Source of the DNA: Tissierellia bacterium
Lineage (GTDB): Bacteria > Bacillota > Clostridia > Tissierellales > Dethiosulfatibacteraceae
Direction: 5' to 3'
Length of the DNA: 7,291 nt
Assembly (NCBI GenBank): GCA_007116605.1
Contig: SKID01000023.1
Location: 1-7,291 of the forward strand
The notes under the pieces are model-generated. The model made no database searches. It worked only from the letters and a program-made list of their open reading frames with translations, and was not told the DNA's origin. The position numbers and the translations under genes are program-made. Each line of letters opens with the position of its first letter. The first letter of the stretch is position 1. Positions 6,423-7,291 of this stretch are shown here, piece after piece.

Positions 6423-6955
6423 AAGAAATAGTCTTTTCAGGATTCGGTGGGCAAGGAGTATTAACGTCCGGTTTGATTGTGTCGGATATTGCTGCTTCAA
6501 AAGATTTGAAAGTGACTTGGATGCCATCTTATGGTTCAGCTATGCGAGGTGGGACAGCTAATTGCACCGTAAAATATGGTGAGAGTAAAATATATAATCC
6601 ATCTCTTGAAGAACCAGACTTATTGTTAGCGATGAATAATCCTTCGTTCAAAGCGTTTATAAATCGAGTCAAGCCTGGGGGCGTTGTTTTAATCAATAGT
6701 GAGTTAGTAACCTGCAAAACCGATGATAGAGAGGATGTTCATATTATTAGTATTCCTTGTAATCAAATCGCTAATAACTTGGATCATCCAAAAGGAGCTA
6801 ATATTGTTATGACAGGTGCAATTGTTAAACTAATGAATGACTTTGATAAAAACGAGGCTATATCAGCTATGACAAAAATGTTTGCTAAAAAAGGCAAAAA
6901 TCGCTTTCAAGAAAAGAATCAATTAGCATTTGAAGCAGGATTTAATTTTGTGTAA
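6419..6955 (+). CDS. 2-oxoacid:ferredoxin oxidoreductase, gamma subunit
   Basis: This 178-residue protein is the gamma (VorC/KorC/PorG-like) subunit. It has the GFGGQGV motif (8-14) and the PSYGSAMRGGTANC segment (36-49), which matches the family's PSYGPEMRGGTANC with Ser-Ala in place of Pro-Glu. In related enzymes this subunit packs against alpha and contributes to the CoA-binding region. Length is normal for a stand-alone gamma subunit; it is not fused to alpha as in some pyruvate enzymes. The ATG start is inside the beta stop (ATGA), with GAGG at 6408-6411 as ribosome binding site. It completes the delta-alpha-beta-gamma set. No terminator hairpin with a T-tract is visible after the stop, so transcription may continue into the next gene. 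Confidence 0.88.
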   Translation: MKEIVFSGFGGQGVLTSGLIVSDIAASKDLKVTWMPSYGSAMRGGTANCTVKYGESKIYNPSLEEPDLLLAMNNPSFKAFINRVKPGGVVLINSELVTCKTDDREDVHIISIPCNQIANNLDHPKGANIVMTGAIVKLMNDFDKNEAISAMTKMFAKKGKNRFQEKNQLAFEAGFNFV

Positions 6956-7035
6956 TGATTAGCAAGTAAAGTTAAGTAAATTAATGCGCAAAATGATATT
7001 AATCAGACTTAAATAATAAGATAAAGGAGAAAAAA

Positions 7036-7291
7036 ATGAACACAAAAAGTATTTTTACACCATTAGAAAAAGAAGGGTTAACTACTCTAAGAATCCAATA
7101 TGATTGGAAAACAGACAAAACTTTTCTTCAAGCATCCAAAGACTGGGACGAAGATTTAGATTGGTCAAGATACAATAAAGATTTTTATGTTGAAAGCATA
7201 AAAACAAATAATGCTAGATTCTTAAATGATTTAGAGACGCGAGCACTTTTTCAAAAGTATGAGTTGACAGAATATTTAGATGAAGTATTAA
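7036..7291 (+). CDS. Unrecognised soluble protein, N-terminal 85 residues (3' end outside window)
   Basis: An open frame begins at ATG 7036 and runs to the window edge without a stop. AAAGGAG at 7023-7029 provides a good ribosome binding site, with 6 nt spacing. The visible N-terminus begins MNTKSIFTPLEKEGLTTLRI and is hydrophilic and rich in Asp, Glu and Lys, with several aromatic residues (DWDEDLDW at 36-43). There is no signal peptide, membrane segment, cysteine or recognisable cofactor motif. I do not recognise the family. The same strand and an 80-nt gap make it a plausible last or later member of the same gene cluster, perhaps an enzyme acting on the substrate or product of the 2-oxoacid oxidoreductase; that is only a positional guess. 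Confidence 0.7.
   Translation, partial: MNTKSIFTPLEKEGLTTLRIQYDWKTDKTFLQASKDWDEDLDWSRYNKDFYVESIKTNNARFLNDLETRALFQKYELTEYLDEVL

Noticed and set aside
1..7291. CRISPR arrays, tRNA or rRNA genes, insertion sequences
   Set aside because: No regularly spaced repeats, cloverleaf-like sequences, rRNA-like stretches, transposase motifs or terminal inverted repeats were seen on reading the sequence.

Overview
The window is AT-rich DNA (roughly one third G+C by eye). Its genes all lie on the + strand, are tightly packed, and mostly carry strong GGAGG-type ribosome binding sites. This style, together with oxygen-sensitive iron-sulfur and ferredoxin-dependent enzymes, suggests an anaerobic low-GC Firmicute, most likely in the Clostridia. 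The exact taxon cannot be read from the sequence.

Layout. Positions 1-443 hold the C-terminal third of an NhaC-type Na+/H+ antiporter whose start lies outside the window. It is followed by a perfect 14-bp hairpin (453-486). Three closely coupled genes then encode what looks like one soluble redox complex: an FAD- and NAD(P)-binding oxidoreductase (522-1757), a ferredoxin-like subunit with four [4Fe-4S] motifs (1769-2275), and a molybdenum- or tungsten-bis-pterin catalytic subunit of the DMSO reductase superfamily (2265-4331). After a 69-nt gap come four genes for a complete 2-oxoacid:ferredoxin oxidoreductase in the order delta (2x[4Fe-4S] ferredoxin, 4401-4598), alpha (4616-5677), beta (5679-6422) and gamma (6419-6955). 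The alpha subunit resembles the VorB branch. After a further 80-nt gap, an unrecognised soluble protein starts at 7036 and runs off the window.

How the parts may work together. The 2-oxoacid:ferredoxin oxidoreductase would turn a 2-oxo acid plus CoA into acyl-CoA, CO2 and reduced ferredoxin, or run in reverse. The FAD/FeS/Mo-W trio would move electrons between NAD(P)H, ferredoxin and an unknown substrate. Linking the two modules through ferredoxin is an inference from gene order. The substrate of the Mo/W enzyme cannot be read from the sequence, but it does not look like a formate dehydrogenase. This pairing, the altered conserved loop in the alpha subunit and the unrecognised last gene are the parts most worth following up.
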